Made by a program: the position numbers and the translations under genes. This document shows positions 61,401 to 64,000 of a DNA stretch of 64,000 nucleotides, in pieces. Every line of letters begins with the position of its first letter. Position 1 is the first letter of the stretch. Origin of the DNA: Apus apus (lineage: Eukaryota > Chordata > Aves > Apodiformes > Apodidae); the NCBI RefSeq assembly GCF_020740795.1, contig NC_067312.1, forward strand, positions 40,942,905 through 41,006,904. Direction: 5' to 3'. The notes under the pieces are model-generated. The model saw nothing but the letters and a program-made list of their open reading frames with translations, was not told the origin of the DNA and made no database searches.

Positions 61401-64000
61401 AAAAGTGTTCTTGTTTTCCTCTTTTCAGGGCTTAACACATTTTTTGATGGAGGTGTGTAGATAGTAAGTTCTTGCGGTTTCAGGGTGCTGTCAAGATAGA
61501 TACTGTTCTCCAGCTCATTGTTAATTATGGCAGTAGTAGACCAAGTGTGAATAGTAATCGTCCCATTCATGGTTGGTGTTTATGGGAGTTACTGATAAAA
61601 TTGGATTAAAGAGGACCTAAGTTAGAAGGATGAACCTTGGTGCTCTAGTAATGTTACACTTAAAGAAGATGTTTCTCCTTACTGAAAGTAATGCTGGAAA
61701 CTTGGGATAAAATGCATCATACCAGTCTGTATAAGGTTAAGTATATGTATAAAATTTCTCAAGGTTGCTCACAGCTGGAAATGAGAAGATATGGGCTATA
61801 TATAATGAGTTCTTTTTTTGGCATAAGGGTTTGCCAGCAGAAGTGACTCCTGCAATAACTAGAAATCTGGTCATTCACTATAGAGTAAGAAATGTAGGTA
61901 TTAAGTGGGTTCAAAAAGGTTGCTATTTAGAGGCTTCCTTTAGTCAAGTATTAAATGAGTCAACATATTAATTTAAAACACTTACTATTTTCCCTTGTTG
62001 ATTTAAACTTCAGGAAGAAATAAGCAATCTGAATTGAAGATGTACATTGCTCCTTGCAAACATATTATCTCACAATTATATTTTCCCCATAGCAACTCTC
62101 TTCATAAGATAATTGTGCTTTCAAAAAAGAAAAGAAAAAAAAAAAAAAGTAAAAATAGTAAAGATTTGCACCTGGCAATTTTTTGTCCTGGTGTTGTAAT
62201 ATATAAAATTACTGTAAGTGGACACATGTTGCAAAGATAACTTTGGGTATTTCTGACAACACAGTGTAAAGTCTTTTTCATACAGTCAGTCTGTACTCTC
62301 TATGCCCGCTTTTTTGGGTCTTTCATGTAACTGCAACAGAAACAAAGTGGGATTGCAAAACGGAAACTAACGAACAGTCCCCCCCAAAAAAAAGGTATCA
62401 GGAGAATTTACAACATGACTTAATTTATAAAATATGAAGTAACAAAAAATAAGTTAAAAGCAATTTCAAGTTAATCATGAAATCCTGTGGAAATTGATGC
62501 ATAAAGTTCATGCTGTAATGGTGTATTTGTATGGTTTCCAGGCACGGAGGCTACTGAAACATTTTTGTCTCCAAAACAAAGTGTCTGTGTGTGAACTGCC
62601 TTTTGGAAATTGTCCTGGACTGTTCTAGCTGCCAGACAATGCCTGGAAACTGGTCAGCAAGAGTGCTAGTTTGCTGGCAAGGCTGATGGATTTCAATACC
62701 TCAGAATGCTTGGAGGGTTTTAGTAGTTTTAGTGTAGATGCAATCTCTGTTTTAAAAAAGAAAAAATAAAATAGGTTTTGTGAATAACCAAAGGTATATT
62801 TTATAGTTTTGATACTAAAATAAGTGAAATGGTAACTGTGCTCATAAGACTGTCCTTCTAAGTGGAAAATCTGTATTGCATGGAACATCTTAACAGTTGG
62901 TGGTAGTCAGACTAGGAGTAGCACTAGTTTTAGTAGTGGTTTACAAAGCAGCTGTGTTTAGGATCCCTGGCTGTGATCTTGTAATTTTTGAACCTGTACT
63001 TTTTTTTTTTTTTTTTAAATTAATACTTTTAGCAATAGAGTCTAATGGGAACATACTCTGCAGGATGGTTGCAGGATCAGGAGAGCAGGTCATATGTTGA
63101 TGGCATTTTTGTTTTTATGGACACAAACTCCAAACCTTTTGTGGAGTGAGAAATGAGATGTGGTGATTTGAACAGTATTTGCAAAATGGCAGATGAGATG
63201 CTCTATGGGGTGTTATACATGCCCCAGAGATGCTACAGAAGGTACTTTTAATCCTATTTCTTTAGATTTTTCAGAGTAAGATAAAGCTGATCCTTCACTG
63301 TCACTTTAAAATCCAGTAACAAAGAGAAATACTTTGCAGTCAGAGAGTGATGTTTGCTCTTGTGTTAAATGGGACAGCTGCTGGGGTGCAAATTGAACTC
63401 TGAAACTGTGCAGTGCCAGCCTGAACTTCGGTGACTTCAGGGATTTATCTTGAGACATTCAGTGTGCCAATAGGTGAAATGCCGCAAGCATACTGACTCT
63501 GCTTGATCCTGCTCTGTGTAAATTTTCTTAGCTCCATCCAGGTAAGAGGAAGGAAACAGCAGAGGTTTTTACAGATGGTGCTGTGAATGATTCACTGTGT
63601 AGACTCAGCCCTTCACATGAAATCGCTCCAGCAGCTCTTGGTTTCCCTGCCAGTTACTAGGTGCTGATCCAGGGAGGCTTTTATGTTTTGACTGGAGAAT
63701 CCACTCATTTTGCCAAGATTTCTGATTTAGTTTTCTCATAGGATCTGGCAGTTGGTACTTCACAGCAGCTAGAAGAGAGAAGATTTGAGCAGGAATTGTG
63801 GCTAGTGGTCATTAAAGCAAAAAGAGTGGTACATCTAAGTGAAAAATGAACAATAATCTACACAGTTTCAGGACAATGTGTTCAGAGAAATTCTGGTTAT
63901 TTTTTGGGTGCGGATTACGTACATCAAAGAAGTAACAATTTTCGTTCTGTAGCTTCTTTGAGAATCAGAGGCTGGTTTCTATCTTGCCCAGAAAAGTTAA
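55461..64000 (+). other. FRMD3: FRMD3 intron 1, remainder (continues beyond the window)
   Basis: This is 8.5 kb of AT-rich intron with simple tracts: A19 at 56377-56395, T-rich at about 58815-58838, A-rich at about 62123-62148, and T17 at 63000-63016. No second FRMD3 exon (FERM F1 continuation), CR1 with clear edges, or RNA gene is recognised. A short CR1-like peptide trace on the - strand at about 60.9 kb is too weak to annotate. Confidence 0.7.

Overview
This window is nuclear DNA from a bird. It has spliced genes with GT-AG introns, two CpG islands set in otherwise AT-rich sequence, and many CR1 LINE copies of avian type, several keeping the avian 3' signature (a GTTGGAAGGGACC-like block and an ATTCTGTGATTC-like end). 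The three genes are recognised from their encoded proteins. Their order (ubiquilin-1, gluconokinase, FERM-domain protein 3) matches the conserved vertebrate block UBQLN1-IDNK-FRMD3. From established synteny (human 9q21, avian Z) the window is probably Z-linked, but that is inference. The species cannot be fixed.

Layout. 1-405 is the 3' part of an ERVL-like LTR. 406-25841 is UBQLN1 on the + strand: the window opens inside intron 1, and exons 2-11 are all present, giving about 531 residues from mid-UBL to the UBA domain. Exon 1 and the promoter lie upstream. CR1 pieces sit in intron 1. The 3' UTR runs to poly(A) signals near 26.2 and 26.86 kb. UBQLN1 and IDNK are convergent, and a 5'-truncated CR1 (29.1-30.2 kb) lies between them. 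IDNK is complete on the - strand: five coding exons between 33002 and 36830, 186 residues, starting in a CpG island at 36.4-37.2 kb. A nearly complete but dead CR1 (about 37.4-41.2 kb) abuts that island on its upstream side and keeps ORF1 (coiled coil plus esterase) and ORF2 (endonuclease plus reverse transcriptase). From 41.2 to 52.9 kb is intergenic AT-rich DNA with an LTR-like patch (about 47.9-48.4 kb) and a CR1 tail. A second CpG island (52.9-54.1 kb) carries the first coding exon of FRMD3 (+ strand, 53456-53554). Everything after it is FRMD3 intron 1, including another CR1 at 54.7-55.5 kb.

The genes do not form an operon or pathway. UBQLN1 is a ubiquitin-proteasome shuttle/chaperone factor, IDNK phosphorylates gluconate, and FRMD3 is a membrane-cytoskeleton adaptor of the 4.1 family. 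I found no CRISPR array, tRNA, rRNA or recognisable new molecular system. The most interesting local signals are a tandem (NAGNAG) splice acceptor at the last UBQLN1 exon, an upstream ORF whose stop codon overlaps the FRMD3 start codon, and the old full-length-type CR1 beside the IDNK promoter.
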